NCBI RefSeq assembly: GCF_002100145.1
Contig: NZ_JXQD01000001.1
Coordinates: 145,737 to 209,736, forward strand
DNA: 64,000 nucleotides
Reading direction: 5' to 3'
Origin: Vibrio sp. qd031
Lineage (GTDB): Bacteria; Pseudomonadota; Gammaproteobacteria; Enterobacterales; Vibrionaceae
Below are positions 18,373-26,772 of this stretch, in pieces. Each line of letters starts with the position of its first letter. Positions within the stretch are counted from its first letter, which is position 1. The position numbers were made by a program, and so were the translations under genes. The notes below the pieces were generated by a model. The model did not search any database and was not told the DNA's origin. It saw only the letters and a program-made list of their open reading frames with translations.

Positions 18373-19268
18373 GCAGTGTCGGCCTGTAAAGTCCTTTTGC
18401 ACAGTTCGACAAAGTGCTGATAAAAGCTTGGCAAGGGCTTGCTGATCTTAGTCACCAAGTACACTTTTTCTACGACTGGCAAACCAACGTTGATCACCGA
18501 CAGCCGATCCTTGTACGGAGACAACTCTACACAACTGCTGGGTAACACCGTAAATCCTACCCCTAGCGATATCGGGGCAAGAATTTGCTCTAGCTGATTC
18601 ACAAAACTAACCTGCGGTATATGCGCGATGTCCATATCTGACAATAGTGAGTGCTTTGAAGAGTGTCGATACAAAGACAAGTAGTGGAGGGCGTCTGGAT
18701 GAGCAACGAGCCCTAACTGGTGCAAATATTCGGCGCTCACCGTTTTGGCATCAGATACCTGAGGTACAACCAAGCTTAATTTCTGCAACCCAATTTGCTG
18801 ATAACTGAGCAAAGGATTGACCGCTTGTTGAGTCATCAACGCCACATCTGACTGCCCATTTAAGACACGATTCATTGCCCCCTGATTAGAACAAGACTCA
18901 AACGCAAAATGTAACTCGGGATAGTCTTTTTGAATATTGATGCAACGAGAGTACAACTGCTGCGTTAATGCTCCCGAACAGGCGACTCGCGCCAGTCCCT
19001 TGTTTGGATCATCAACAGTAATGGTGTCGAGCAACTGTTGATGCAGTTCTAGCTGCTCTAGCGCAAACTGATAAAGCTTATCGCCTGCTGGTGTGAGTTC
19101 AAAGGTTTTACCTTGTCGTTGAAGTAGCGGTGTACCACATTCTTGCTCCAATTTAGCGATATGCTGGCTCACCCCTGGCTGAGTCATATAGAGCTTTTCT
19201 GCAGTGCGGGTAAAGTGCCCTTCTTCAACGAGTGCAATGTAGGTTTTGAGCCACTTAGGGTTTATCAT
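18369..19268 (-). CDS. LysR family transcriptional regulator
   Basis: 299 residues. N-terminal winged helix at 1-65 (WLKTYIALVEEGHFTRTAEKLYMTQPGVSQHIAKLEQE) and an effector domain to the C-terminus (ARVACSGALTQQLYS onward). Full length for the family. It is divergent from a quinone-oxidoreductase gene 197 bp away, a classic arrangement for LysR regulators and their target, so it may control that gene and the coupled EamA gene in response to a redox-active or electrophilic compound. Its 3' end overlaps the YfiN-like gene by 4 bp. Confidence 0.92.
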   Translation of the reverse strand: MINPKWLKTYIALVEEGHFTRTAEKLYMTQPGVSQHIAKLEQECGTPLLQRQGKTFELTPAGDKLYQFALEQLELHQQLLDTITVDDPNKGLARVACSGALTQQLYSRCINIQKDYPELHFAFESCSNQGAMNRVLNGQSDVALMTQQAVNPLLSYQQIGLQKLSLVVPQVSDAKTVSAEYLHQLGLVAHPDALHYLSLYRHSSKHSLLSDMDIAHIPQVSFVNQLEQILAPISLGVGFTVLPSSCVELSPYKDRLSVINVGLPVVEKVYLVTKISKPLPSFYQHFVELCKRTLQADTA

Positions 19269-19465
19269 AATTAAATATAATGAATTTGGTTGGTTTGAAT
19301 AAATTATAGCAGAAAGTGTTGCGTAGAGTCGGGAAGCGGAAAGCGGAAAGCTTAACTAGGTAGAGAATAAGCTACTGATTTAACGATTTAATTATGCTCT
19401 CTATAGTGTGACATTTTTACATGGAGTTCTATAATCAAAGAGTGACCATCAAAAGGACATACTCC

Positions 19466-20452
19466 ATGAAAGCCCTCACCTATCACCTGCAAATGGACAA
19501 GTTTTACTTATCGGAACTTGTCGAGCCAGAACTTGAAAACGATTGGGATGTTGTAGTGAAAGTACACGCGGTAGGGCTTAATCCTGTCGACGCCAAAGTG
19601 AATTTTTGGAAAGCATTGGTTCCCGATATTGATAATACCTTTGTCGGTGGTCTTGATGTTTCAGGGACGGTGGTTAAAGTGGGTGATAAAGTAGAGTCTT
19701 GGGTTGTCGGCGACAAAGTCCTTTATCATGGTAATATGCGCCGAACTCGCGGCGGGTGCGCTGAATTTGCAGTTCATGATGCACGTACATTGACCGTTCA
19801 CCCTAAAGTCAGCCATGAACTGGCTGCCGCCACTCCATGTGCCGGTTGGACCGCGTGGCGCGCGTTGGTCGATAAACTGGATATTGAAACGCGTGACTCC
19901 ATTTACATCGTTGGTGGCTCCGGTGGCGTGGGTGGGTTTGCCATTCAAATTGCCAAATACTTTGGTGTGGATAAGATCATAACCAGTTGCTCTGAAAAAA
20001 ATCATGATTACGTCAGAGACTTGGGTGCAACTCACGTTATTGACTATCAAAAACAAGACATCGTTAAAGAGATCATGGCCATTACTGATGGCAATGGTGT
20101 AGAAGTGGCATTGGATTGTGTCGGTGGCGACAATGATATTATTGCAGCTACCGCACTGGCGTTTGAAGGTGAGATGGTGGAGCTGGTGCAAACGGTTAGA
20201 CCAAGTGAATACCCCGACGCATTTTTACGAGGGTTGAGTTTTCATCAACTGAGTTTAGGATCGGGTCATGTCAATGATCATTCGGGGCGTACCGGTATCA
20301 CTGATGCGGGCGTTCAGTTTAATCAATTACTTGAAAATGGGCATATCCGAGTACCAGCGCTTGAGGTTATTGAACTTGAGCACGCAGCTAATGCGTTAAA
20401 AGATATAAGAAACCAAAGAACTGTCGGTAAAATTGTGGTAAAAATTGAGTAA
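19466..20452 (+). CDS. Zinc-less alcohol dehydrogenase / NADPH:quinone oxidoreductase family
   Basis: 328 residues from ATG 19466 (AAAAGGA upstream; the longer frame from 19421 lacks a ribosome site). MDR superfamily: N-terminal GroES-like domain (LVEPELENDWDVVVKVHAVGLNPVDAKVN), then a Rossmann domain with the nucleotide motif YIVGGSGGVGGFAIQIAK (about 150-168). The structural and catalytic zinc cysteines of classical alcohol dehydrogenases are missing, which points to quinone, enone or zeta-crystallin-type reductases. It likely detoxifies quinones or alpha,beta-unsaturated carbonyls using NADPH. Divergent LysR regulator; the EamA gene follows 23 bp downstream. Confidence 0.88.
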   Translation: MKALTYHLQMDKFYLSELVEPELENDWDVVVKVHAVGLNPVDAKVNFWKALVPDIDNTFVGGLDVSGTVVKVGDKVESWVVGDKVLYHGNMRRTRGGCAEFAVHDARTLTVHPKVSHELAAATPCAGWTAWRALVDKLDIETRDSIYIVGGSGGVGGFAIQIAKYFGVDKIITSCSEKNHDYVRDLGATHVIDYQKQDIVKEIMAITDGNGVEVALDCVGGDNDIIAATALAFEGEMVELVQTVRPSEYPDAFLRGLSFHQLSLGSGHVNDHSGRTGITDAGVQFNQLLENGHIRVPALEVIELEHAANALKDIRNQRTVGKIVVKIE

Positions 20453-20475
20453 CATCCCGCTAACGTCACTATACA

Positions 20476-21351
20476 TTGAAGTACTTAGTTGCACTCCTAA
20501 TTATGACGGCATTTGCGGCCAACTCGTTGTTGAGTCGCGTTGCCGTTTTCACCGAGGGAATGGATCCCTCATTATTTGCACTTTACCGAACCGCCAGTGG
20601 CGCACTTATGTTGTGTCTGTTGCTGTTGGTGTTTAACCGAAAACACGCACTGCAGTTGGTAGACCCGTCTCAATGGAAGCTCAAAGATAACTGGTTAAGT
20701 GGCGCTTTCCTTGCGCTGTATATGATTGGTTTTAGCTATTCGTATAAAACACTCAATGCAGGACTAGGTGCGCTGTTGCTATTTTCAACGGTGCAGTTGG
20801 TGTTATTGCTAAGCAGCATTCGTATGGGTGAACGCCTCACAAAACTGCAGCGCATCGGCTATGCCATTACCATTGCAGGAATGGCTTCATTGGTCGTGCC
20901 TTCGTTGAGTGTCATGGGAGCGACGTTTGTAGGGATGGTATGTGCTGTCCTAGCGGGTGTTGGGTGGGGTGGGTATACCTTGCTTGGTCGCCAATCGACA
21001 CAACCGCTGTTTAGAACAGGTTTTGCGTTTATTGTTGCTACAGGATTTGTATTGTTAGGTTCTACCGTTATTGGACTTGACACCGCCGCAACGAATAACG
21101 CTTTGATGCTTGCGGTAATTTCGGGAATGGTGACGTCGGCCTGCGCGTATGCTGCTTGGTATGCGTTGTTACCACTTATTAGCCGGTTTAGCGCTGCGTT
21201 ATATCAGTTGTCTGTACCCGCGCTAACATTTGTGGGTGCAGTTATATGGCTAAACGAAATTCCGAACTCGTTAGAGGTGTTGGCTTGTGTTTTGACGCTA
21301 GCGGGTATTATTGTGACTCAATTACCCTCATGTAGGGATGCGAAAGAGTAG
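20476..21351 (+). CDS. EamA/DMT family transporter
   Basis: 291 residues, about ten hydrophobic helices in two five-helix EamA repeats (1-140 and 150-287), the pattern of drug/metabolite exporters. The start is set at TTG 20476 because an in-frame stop precedes it at 20461 and the next ATG (20503) would cut into the first helix; there is no strong ribosome site, so coupling to the upstream gene is likely. The substrate is unknown; amino acids, metabolites or toxic compounds are typical for the family. Confidence 0.87.
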   Translation: MKYLVALLIMTAFAANSLLSRVAVFTEGMDPSLFALYRTASGALMLCLLLLVFNRKHALQLVDPSQWKLKDNWLSGAFLALYMIGFSYSYKTLNAGLGALLLFSTVQLVLLLSSIRMGERLTKLQRIGYAITIAGMASLVVPSLSVMGATFVGMVCAVLAGVGWGGYTLLGRQSTQPLFRTGFAFIVATGFVLLGSTVIGLDTAATNNALMLAVISGMVTSACAYAAWYALLPLISRFSAALYQLSVPALTFVGAVIWLNEIPNSLEVLACVLTLAGIIVTQLPSCRDAKE

Positions 21352-21365
21352 CGAAAAGAGAAGAC

Positions 21366-21399
21366 TGGGTCATCGTCTCACGAGTTGAGTGATGACCCA
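21366..21399. terminator. Hairpin between convergent eamA and yghU-like genes
   Basis: Arms TGGGTCATC (21366-21374) and GATGACCCA (21391-21399) are perfect, with an inner CTCA/TGAG helix. There is no T run on either side, so it may act as a rho-type barrier or RNA stabiliser rather than a classical terminator. Confidence 0.5.
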
Positions 21400-21411
21400 A
21401 TTAGAACGCTT

Positions 21412-22266
21412 TTACTTAGGCTTTTTGGCAAGAGCAGCATCAATGTCTGCGGCGCTGTGGCGTTCAGGAACTTGTTCCCACTCTTCGCCCCATCCACGGT
21501 TGACTATGCGCCCACGCTGAACCGCTGCACGCTCGTCAATTTGCTTAGCCCAACGTACGACATTCTTGTAACTTGCAACGTCCAAGAACTCAGCTGCATC
21601 ATACATACGACCTAGTACTAGACCGCCATACCAAGGCCAAATCGCCATATCTGCAATGGTGTATTCGTCGCCAGCAATAAACTCGTTGTTGGCTAGTTGC
21701 TTGTCTAATACATCCAATTGACGCTTAGCTTCCATCGAAAAGCGATCGATAGGATATTCGAACTTTTCAGGGGCATAAGCATAGAAATGACCAAAACCGC
21801 CTCCTAAGTAAGGTGCAGAGCCTTGTAACCAAAATAGCCAGTTCATCATTTCAGTGCGCTCTGGCAGCGTTTTGGGAATGAAGTGATCAAATTTTTCTGC
21901 CAAATAGAGCAAGATAGAGCCAGATTCAAAAACGCGTGTTCCTGTGGTGGTGTCTAGCAAAGCAGGAATTTTTGAGTTCGGGTTAATCTCAACAAAGCCA
22001 CTGCCAAATTGGTCACCATCACCAATATTGATGAGGTAGGCATCGTATTCGGCATCTTTAACGCCTGCCGCCAATAGCTCTTCAAAAAGTATGGTGACTT
22101 TTTGTCCGTTTGGGGTAGCTAACGAATGCAACTGGAAAGGGTGTTGACCTTGTTCGAGTACCTGTTCATGACGTGCACCTGAATCTGGACGGTTAATGCT
22201 GGCCCATTGGCCACCGTTAGAGGTGTCGTGTGTCCATACTTTAGGTGGGGTGTAATTATCGCCCAT
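21412..22266 (-). CDS. yghU: YghU-type disulfide-bond glutathione transferase
   Basis: 284 residues. Very close in wording to E. coli YghU: NGGQWASINRPDSGARHEQVL, HPFQLHSLATPNGQKVTILFEELLA, IGDGDQFGSGFVEINPNSKIPAL. An N-terminal extension, a thioredoxin fold (about 45-130) and the all-helical GST C-domain are present. Family members use two glutathione molecules and have disulfide-bond oxidoreductase and peroxidase activity in the cytosol. Single gene, with a start codon preceded by AAGGAGT on the minus strand. It fits with the nearby redox functions. Confidence 0.93.
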   Translation of the reverse strand: MGDNYTPPKVWTHDTSNGGQWASINRPDSGARHEQVLEQGQHPFQLHSLATPNGQKVTILFEELLAAGVKDAEYDAYLINIGDGDQFGSGFVEINPNSKIPALLDTTTGTRVFESGSILLYLAEKFDHFIPKTLPERTEMMNWLFWLQGSAPYLGGGFGHFYAYAPEKFEYPIDRFSMEAKRQLDVLDKQLANNEFIAGDEYTIADMAIWPWYGGLVLGRMYDAAEFLDVASYKNVVRWAKQIDERAAVQRGRIVNRGWGEEWEQVPERHSAADIDAALAKKPK

Positions 22267-22505
22267 TGTGACTCCTTAATGTTGGGTTACATCATGTGTT
22301 ATTGGGATGTTTAATCGGGTTTTAAAGGGATAGTGTTCATAGATTTAATGTACCGCTTGTTGAAGCATTGATCTATTAGGCTATAAATTGGTATGTCATT
22401 GTGTAAGCAGGCTCGAAATTCAAAGAAATGTCACTTGTCGCACCAGTGTGAATTTGTCATTCTTAGCCCCCTCAAAACAGCACTATAATTTCGATTCGGA
22501 TTTTT

Positions 22506-23141
22506 ATGAAAAAACTGGCAATATTGGCGTCTCTTTTAGTGGCATTTCATTCGTTCGCCGCAACACAACTTCAATGGGAAGACTTACGTCCAGATGTAAG
22601 TAACATTAAAGACCCGTTTATGGAGCTGAGCCGCGACCAATTGTTCGATTTAGGCAGGATTGCTCGTCTCGATATGAAAGAGACGCTCACAGAAGAAGAA
22701 CAATTAGAACGGAAAACCCTTAATGACGATCTCGAAAGCCAGGGGATTGACGTCGAATATTTGTTTGGCATCAGAGCAGCAGTTAGTGAACAGCGCCGCG
22801 TTGCAGCAACGGTGCCTAAAGCGTCGTTAAATGGCGAAAAGGTTCGTGTCCCTGGCTTTATCACGCCGATTCAGTTTGACGATAATAAAGTCACCCAGTT
22901 CTTTATCGTGCCATCAGGTGGCGCTTGCGTACACACACCACCTCCGCCACCCAATCAAATTATTTTGGTCGATTATCCACAAGGTTACCAATTGACCTCA
23001 ATGTACACGCCAGTATGGATCGAAGGCACTCTTAACGTTGAAGCTAACGTGCAAGATGTCATGTACTCAGACGGTGCCAATGGGATTGAGTCGGCGTACA
23101 CCATGGATGCCGATAAAATAGAAATTTATACCGTCCAATAG
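22506..23141 (+). CDS. DUF3299 secreted/periplasmic protein
   Basis: 211 residues. Signal peptide MKKLAILASLLVAFHSFA followed by a charged helical stretch (about 20-95) and a compact DUF3299-like beta domain: VRVPGFITPIQFDDNKVTQFFIVPSGGACVHTPPPPPNQIILVDYP, with a single conserved Cys and His beside a polyproline run. Homologues in Vibrio and other marine bacteria commonly lie near lipoprotein or ABC permease genes, but here it is monocistronic. No enzymatic function is known to me. The Cys-x-His before the prolines may bind a metal or cofactor. Confidence 0.82.
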   Translation: MKKLAILASLLVAFHSFAATQLQWEDLRPDVSNIKDPFMELSRDQLFDLGRIARLDMKETLTEEEQLERKTLNDDLESQGIDVEYLFGIRAAVSEQRRVAATVPKASLNGEKVRVPGFITPIQFDDNKVTQFFIVPSGGACVHTPPPPPNQIILVDYPQGYQLTSMYTPVWIEGTLNVEANVQDVMYSDGANGIESAYTMDADKIEIYTVQ

Positions 23142-23163
23142 CTCTTGCCAAAAAACAATGAAT

Positions 23164-23192
23164 GCTGCCTAACCTACAAGGCATTAGGCAGC
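23164..23192. terminator. Hairpin between convergent DUF3299 and mscS-like genes
   Basis: Arms GCTGCCTAA and TTAGGCAGC pair perfectly with an 11-base loop, midway between two convergent stops. A T-rich tract is displaced on the minus strand only; probably a shared weak terminator. Confidence 0.55.
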
Positions 23193-23204
23193 CGTGACTC
23201 GCTA

Positions 23205-24287
23205 TTAACGACCGATATTGCTTATTTCTGGTTCTGCAGTGGGATCGATTTTAAGGGTTTGCGTCGGGAACGCGACATCAGCACCTTGCTGATGAATGAT
23301 TTGAATAACCTTTAACAGCACGTCTTGTTTGATTTCATGAAACTCGATCCAGTTGACAGTTTTGGTAAACGTATAGATAAAGAAGTCCAACGAAGAAGGC
23401 CCAAAGCTGTCAAAATTAACGATCATAGTTTGTTGGGTATCGATAGCGGGGTGATTGAGAAGCATCTTTTTTACCGCGTTAATAATGGTGTGCATTTTCT
23501 CTGCATCGTCATAACGAATACCGATGGTTTCTTTAATTCGGCGGTTAGTCATCCTAGAAGGGTTCTCCACCACAATGCTGCTGAAGATGGCGTTAGGAAT
23601 ATAGAGTGGTCGCTTGTCAAAGGTGCGAATAACACTCATACGCCAACCAATACGTTCAACCGTACCTTCGATACTTCTATCCGGTGAGCGGATCCAATCT
23701 CCTACTTTGAATGGCTTATCAAAATAAATCATCCAGCCACCAAAGAAGTTGGACAGCAGGTCTTTTGCCGCAAAACCAGCAACCAAACCACCGACGCCGC
23801 CCATCGTCATTACACCCGAAAGACTAAGGCCCATAGACTGCAAAACGCTAATTAGGCCAATAACTATGATGACCATTCTGCTCAATTTGCCAATACCGTT
23901 AATGGTCGTTGCATCGTGTTTGCCACGAGCAATGACATTAAATTCTATGTTGGTAGAAAGGCGATAACTGATCCATGCAAGGGTAAAGACCACCAGAGCA
24001 TGCTTGGCGGTGTCTAAAAAATTGAGTGAATAGTCAAAGTAATTTCCGAGAATGAGACCCAGGGAAATCGTACCTGGCCAAAGCCATATTAGTGTACTGA
24101 TCGGCGCTTTAATCGAATGAATGACTGCGTGTACGCGACTTTCAGCACTGTCGGAGGTGTGGCGCTCTAAGCGACCAATAAACACGCGCCATACGATCCA
24201 AGCAACGCTACTGAATAAGGTGATGGTCAACACTTCGTTGACCCAAAGAAAGTCGGGGTGAGAGGTAAAAAACTCGATTCTGTCCAT
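23205..24287 (-). CDS. MscS family mechanosensitive channel
   Basis: 360 residues with ATG 24287 as start (GAG about seven bases upstream; a TTG at 24296 is the alternative). Four to five hydrophobic helices precede the conserved pore helix and the MscS beta domain: GVGGLVAGFAAKDLLSNFFGGWMIYFDKPFKVGDWI, then EGTVERIGWRMSVIRTFDKRPLYIPNA. The C-terminal vestibule domain is of usual size. These channels open under membrane tension and release osmolytes during hypo-osmotic shock. The gene stands alone, convergent to DUF3299. Confidence 0.92.
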   Translation of the reverse strand: MDRIEFFTSHPDFLWVNEVLTITLFSSVAWIVWRVFIGRLERHTSDSAESRVHAVIHSIKAPISTLIWLWPGTISLGLILGNYFDYSLNFLDTAKHALVVFTLAWISYRLSTNIEFNVIARGKHDATTINGIGKLSRMVIIVIGLISVLQSMGLSLSGVMTMGGVGGLVAGFAAKDLLSNFFGGWMIYFDKPFKVGDWIRSPDRSIEGTVERIGWRMSVIRTFDKRPLYIPNAIFSSIVVENPSRMTNRRIKETIGIRYDDAEKMHTIINAVKKMLLNHPAIDTQQTMIVNFDSFGPSSLDFFIYTFTKTVNWIEFHEIKQDVLLKVIQIIHQQGADVAFPTQTLKIDPTAEPEISNIGR

Positions 24288-24437
24288 TTTACTCAAGCTG
24301 CAATGTTTGATGATGTCAGTGTGCAGTGTTGACGGTAGAGGGTCAAAGCAAAAGCTTTACAAAGTGTGTTTTATCACAAGATAAATACATGAAGAGGGTG
24401 GTAGTCTTACCATGTTTCAATATTCTTAGGCAATCCA

Positions 24438-25034
24438 ATGAGTTTCGACAATCGCACCCAATACACCGAGCACGAGTTTACCCAAATCGATTTTAGTTAT
24501 GAAGAGCTCAATCAGACTGAGTTTGAAGGCTGTAAGTTTGTGCAGTGCGACTTTTCCGAAACGGTGTTTAGCCGCTGTCGGTTTGTCGAGTGCGAATTTG
24601 AACAGTGCAATATGAGCTTAGTTGACCCGAGCTTAAGCCGATTTACCCAGTGCAAGTTTACTAGCAGTAAACTGGTGGGGATGGATTGGACTAAGGCTCA
24701 ATGGCCTCAATTTGATATGGACTCTGAACTCGCTTTTGAACAGTGCATACTTAATGATTGCTCGTTTTTCGGGTTATTCCTCGATTACCTTATGCTACAT
24801 AATTGTAAACTGGTGGGTGTGGACTTTAGAGAGGCATCGCTTTCACAATCTGAAATTACCGAATGTGACTTATCGGGGGCGCTATTTTCGAGAACCAACT
24901 TAGAGCAAAGTAATCTCATCGACAGTTATCACTTTGAGATTGATGTGCTTAATAATCGATTAAGTGGTGCTCAATTCTCAAGGCTCGAAGCGTTATCGTT
25001 GCTTAATTCACTCAACATCAAACTGGTGGACTGA
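24438..25034 (+). CDS. Pentapeptide-repeat protein, McbG/Qnr-like
   Basis: 198 residues made largely of A(D/N)LXX-type pentapeptides with F or L in the centre (FEGCKFVQCDF, FSRCRFVECEFEQCNM, FTQCKFTSSKL), then a second block (VGVDFREASLSQSEITECDLSGALFSRTNL) and a helical C-terminus. Length and the central break (FFGLFLDYLMLHNCKL) resemble McbG, the microcin B17 immunity protein, more than 218-residue Qnr. Such right-handed beta-helix proteins mimic DNA and protect DNA gyrase. Whether this one protects against a quinolone or a gyrase-toxin cannot be told from the sequence. Monocistronic; no toxin gene adjoins. Confidence 0.85.
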   Translation: MSFDNRTQYTEHEFTQIDFSYEELNQTEFEGCKFVQCDFSETVFSRCRFVECEFEQCNMSLVDPSLSRFTQCKFTSSKLVGMDWTKAQWPQFDMDSELAFEQCILNDCSFFGLFLDYLMLHNCKLVGVDFREASLSQSEITECDLSGALFSRTNLEQSNLIDSYHFEIDVLNNRLSGAQFSRLEALSLLNSLNIKLVD

Positions 25035-25073
25035 GGCTTATTCTGCCCCCAAAATCATGACCCCCACATCGCA

Positions 25074-26081
25074 TTATTTTATTTGGTTTTGAGTGTTCAC
25101 CGAGTTCCGCTCTACAACCCAAGGTTTTAGCATGTCTGACGGGTAAATTTTATCACCATTCACCAACGCCAATACTTTATCAACCGCCAACATCGCCATG
25201 TCTTGCAGTGGGTAATGCATGGTTGTTAAGCTCGGTTGTAAGTGCTTGGTGTAGTGGTCGTTATCGTATCCAATTATGGAAATATCCTTACCCACGACTT
25301 TGCCAAACTCTGCTGCAATGGTGTACATCGACAACGCCAACTGGTCGTTTTGGCAAAATACTGCGTCAACATTTAAGTCTCGTTCAAACAAGCGTTTTCC
25401 CGCATCAATTGGCGTTTCGCTATCAAATCGGCCTTCTACAACGAGGCTTGGGTTATAGGGCATACCTGCTTCGCTTAACGCTTTTCGGTAACCAAAAAGG
25501 CGGTCGCGACTGTCCGCTTTACTTAACTGACCAGTAAGACAACCAATCTGCTTATGTCCCGTATCAATTAGGTATTTGGTAGCAAGATATCCGCCCAACT
25601 CATTATCCAAAAATAAGCAATGTTCGGTGATTTCAGGAATGTTTCTGTTGAGAATGACGGTTTTAGGATAGCGCTTCACGATGTCGATCAATTCATCATC
25701 ATGCAGGGTATCGGCATGAATGATCATTCCATCTACCATCTTGGACTGTAAAAAGCGTATCCCATCACGTTCAATTTCTTCTGTTTCTTGGCCACTGGAT
25801 GTAATGAGGTGAATATTTTCTCGACGAAGCTCGATTTCGGCGTGATGCATCAACACGCCAAAGAAAGGACCGCCTAACGTGCCGACTAACATACCAATAC
25901 TATTAGAGCGTGAAGATGCCAGTGCTTGGGCAAATGAGTTTGGCTTAAAGTTAAGCTCTTCCATTGCAGCCAACACTTTTTGGCGGTTTTTTTCTTTTAC
26001 CGTGGTATGGCGATTGATCACACGCGATACCGTGGTTTTGGAAACATTAGCTAATTTGGCAACTTCATCAATGGTGGACAC
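25074..26081 (-). CDS. LacI family regulator (probable glucan-utilisation regulator)
   Basis: 335 residues from GTG 26081, chosen because AGGAAG lies five bases upstream and the protein then starts VSTIDEVAKLANVSKTTVSRVIN, the normal LacI opening; longer frames (to 26177) add non-family residues. Helix-turn-helix 1-50, hinge with FKPNSFAQALASSRSNSIG, then a periplasmic-binding-protein-like effector domain to DMLKPWVVERNSV. The effector is likely a sugar. Upstream lies a 34-bp inverted repeat whose centre matches LacI operators, plus a second site at 26370. It may regulate the distant transporter operon at 46.9 kb, which carries the same motif. Confidence 0.9.
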   Translation of the reverse strand: MSTIDEVAKLANVSKTTVSRVINRHTTVKEKNRQKVLAAMEELNFKPNSFAQALASSRSNSIGMLVGTLGGPFFGVLMHHAEIELRRENIHLITSSGQETEEIERDGIRFLQSKMVDGMIIHADTLHDDELIDIVKRYPKTVILNRNIPEITEHCLFLDNELGGYLATKYLIDTGHKQIGCLTGQLSKADSRDRLFGYRKALSEAGMPYNPSLVVEGRFDSETPIDAGKRLFERDLNVDAVFCQNDQLALSMYTIAAEFGKVVGKDISIIGYDNDHYTKHLQPSLTTMHYPLQDMAMLAVDKVLALVNGDKIYPSDMLKPWVVERNSVNTQNQIK

Positions 26082-26174
26082 GTTAACTTCCTGTAAATGA
26101 CCCATGTGGGACGCTGAGTTTATCAAGATATTGCAAGGATACTGCAATATAGGGGCGAAATCCTTGCGATCAGT

Positions 26175-26208
26175 CACACCGGAAAGGAAACGGTTTCTTT
26201 CCGGTGTG
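26175..26208. promoter_or_regulatory. 34-bp inverted repeat with LacI-type operator core
   Basis: Perfect 11-bp arms CACACCGGAAA and TTTCCGGTGTG enclose GGAAACGGTTTC (26186-26197), itself nearly palindromic. Located 94 bp upstream of the lacI start, with no T tract on either side, so an operator fits better than a terminator. Autoregulation is likely. Confidence 0.65.
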
Positions 26209-26585
26209 TTTCCGATGATAAAAACTTATACCGAATACTTGGGAGTAAATTTATTCCTTTTTGTATTACTCGCTGTTTTTTAATAATTTTATTCGTATTT
26301 TGTACATTTTCTTCGATCACTGTTAGACAATATCTATAATCGAAACGTCAAATAACCACCACCAGTAAAGAAAGCGCTTCCTTTATGGTTGCTAAAGTAT
26401 TAAAACCGAGGAAGCAATAGAATTGGTTAATAGCGTTAGGTAACCAAGGTAAAAATGTGAAACGCACGTATTTTGAGCAAGTGAGTAACAATAGTTAGCC
26501 TACACACTACTGCGAATTGAACGACGCTAAACCAACGTCATAAAGTGAAAGCCAAATCTCGCTCCATAAAATGATTGCAATAACG
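26209..26585. other. Intergenic region left of the deletion scar
   Basis: Aside from the LacI-type sites, an AT-rich stretch (26220-26350) could carry the lacI promoter. I found no intact gene here. It probably is the remaining downstream flank of the lost second lacI gene. Confidence 0.4.
26370..26381. promoter_or_regulatory. LacI-type operator, GAAAGCGCTTCC
   Basis: One mismatch from a perfect 12-bp palindrome, and same consensus as the sites near 46.5-46.9 kb and 60.3 kb. It lies between the intact lacI gene and the deletion scar; it may once have served the truncated gene on the right. Confidence 0.6.
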
Positions 26586-26762
26586 CTACGCTATCGACAG
26601 AACTGAATGTCTCTCAATTAATCGTGGAAGTAGTTTTATTGGATCGGCCTCAGTACAACTCTTGTTTTCTATTATTGCAAATAAGCGCTTCGCAGCTTCT
26701 ATGCCCATACCTGGAACCGGGAAATCGACGGTGGTTAGGATAGGGCGGATAAGCTGGGCGTG
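26586..26762 (-). pseudogene. C-terminal remnant of a second LacI-type regulator
   Basis: Minus-strand frame without start encodes AQLIRPILTTVDFPVPGMG, then EAAKRLFAIIENK and LLPRLIERHSVLSIA before TAG at 26586. LTTVDFPV, the EAA..L helix and LIERxSV are standard C-terminal landmarks of LacI-family effector domains. Only about 58 codons survive; the rest was lost in the same event that cut the gene on the right. Not identical to the intact LacI protein to its left. Confidence 0.8.
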
Positions 26763-26772
26763 AACAACGCAG

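Noticed and set aside
19330..19352. Short tandem GCGGAAA repeat upstream of the LysR gene
   Set aside because: Only three partial units and no palindrome; likely chance.
26175..26208. Inverted repeat as transcription terminator
   Set aside because: No T tract on either side and no gene ends next to it; the core matches LacI operators.
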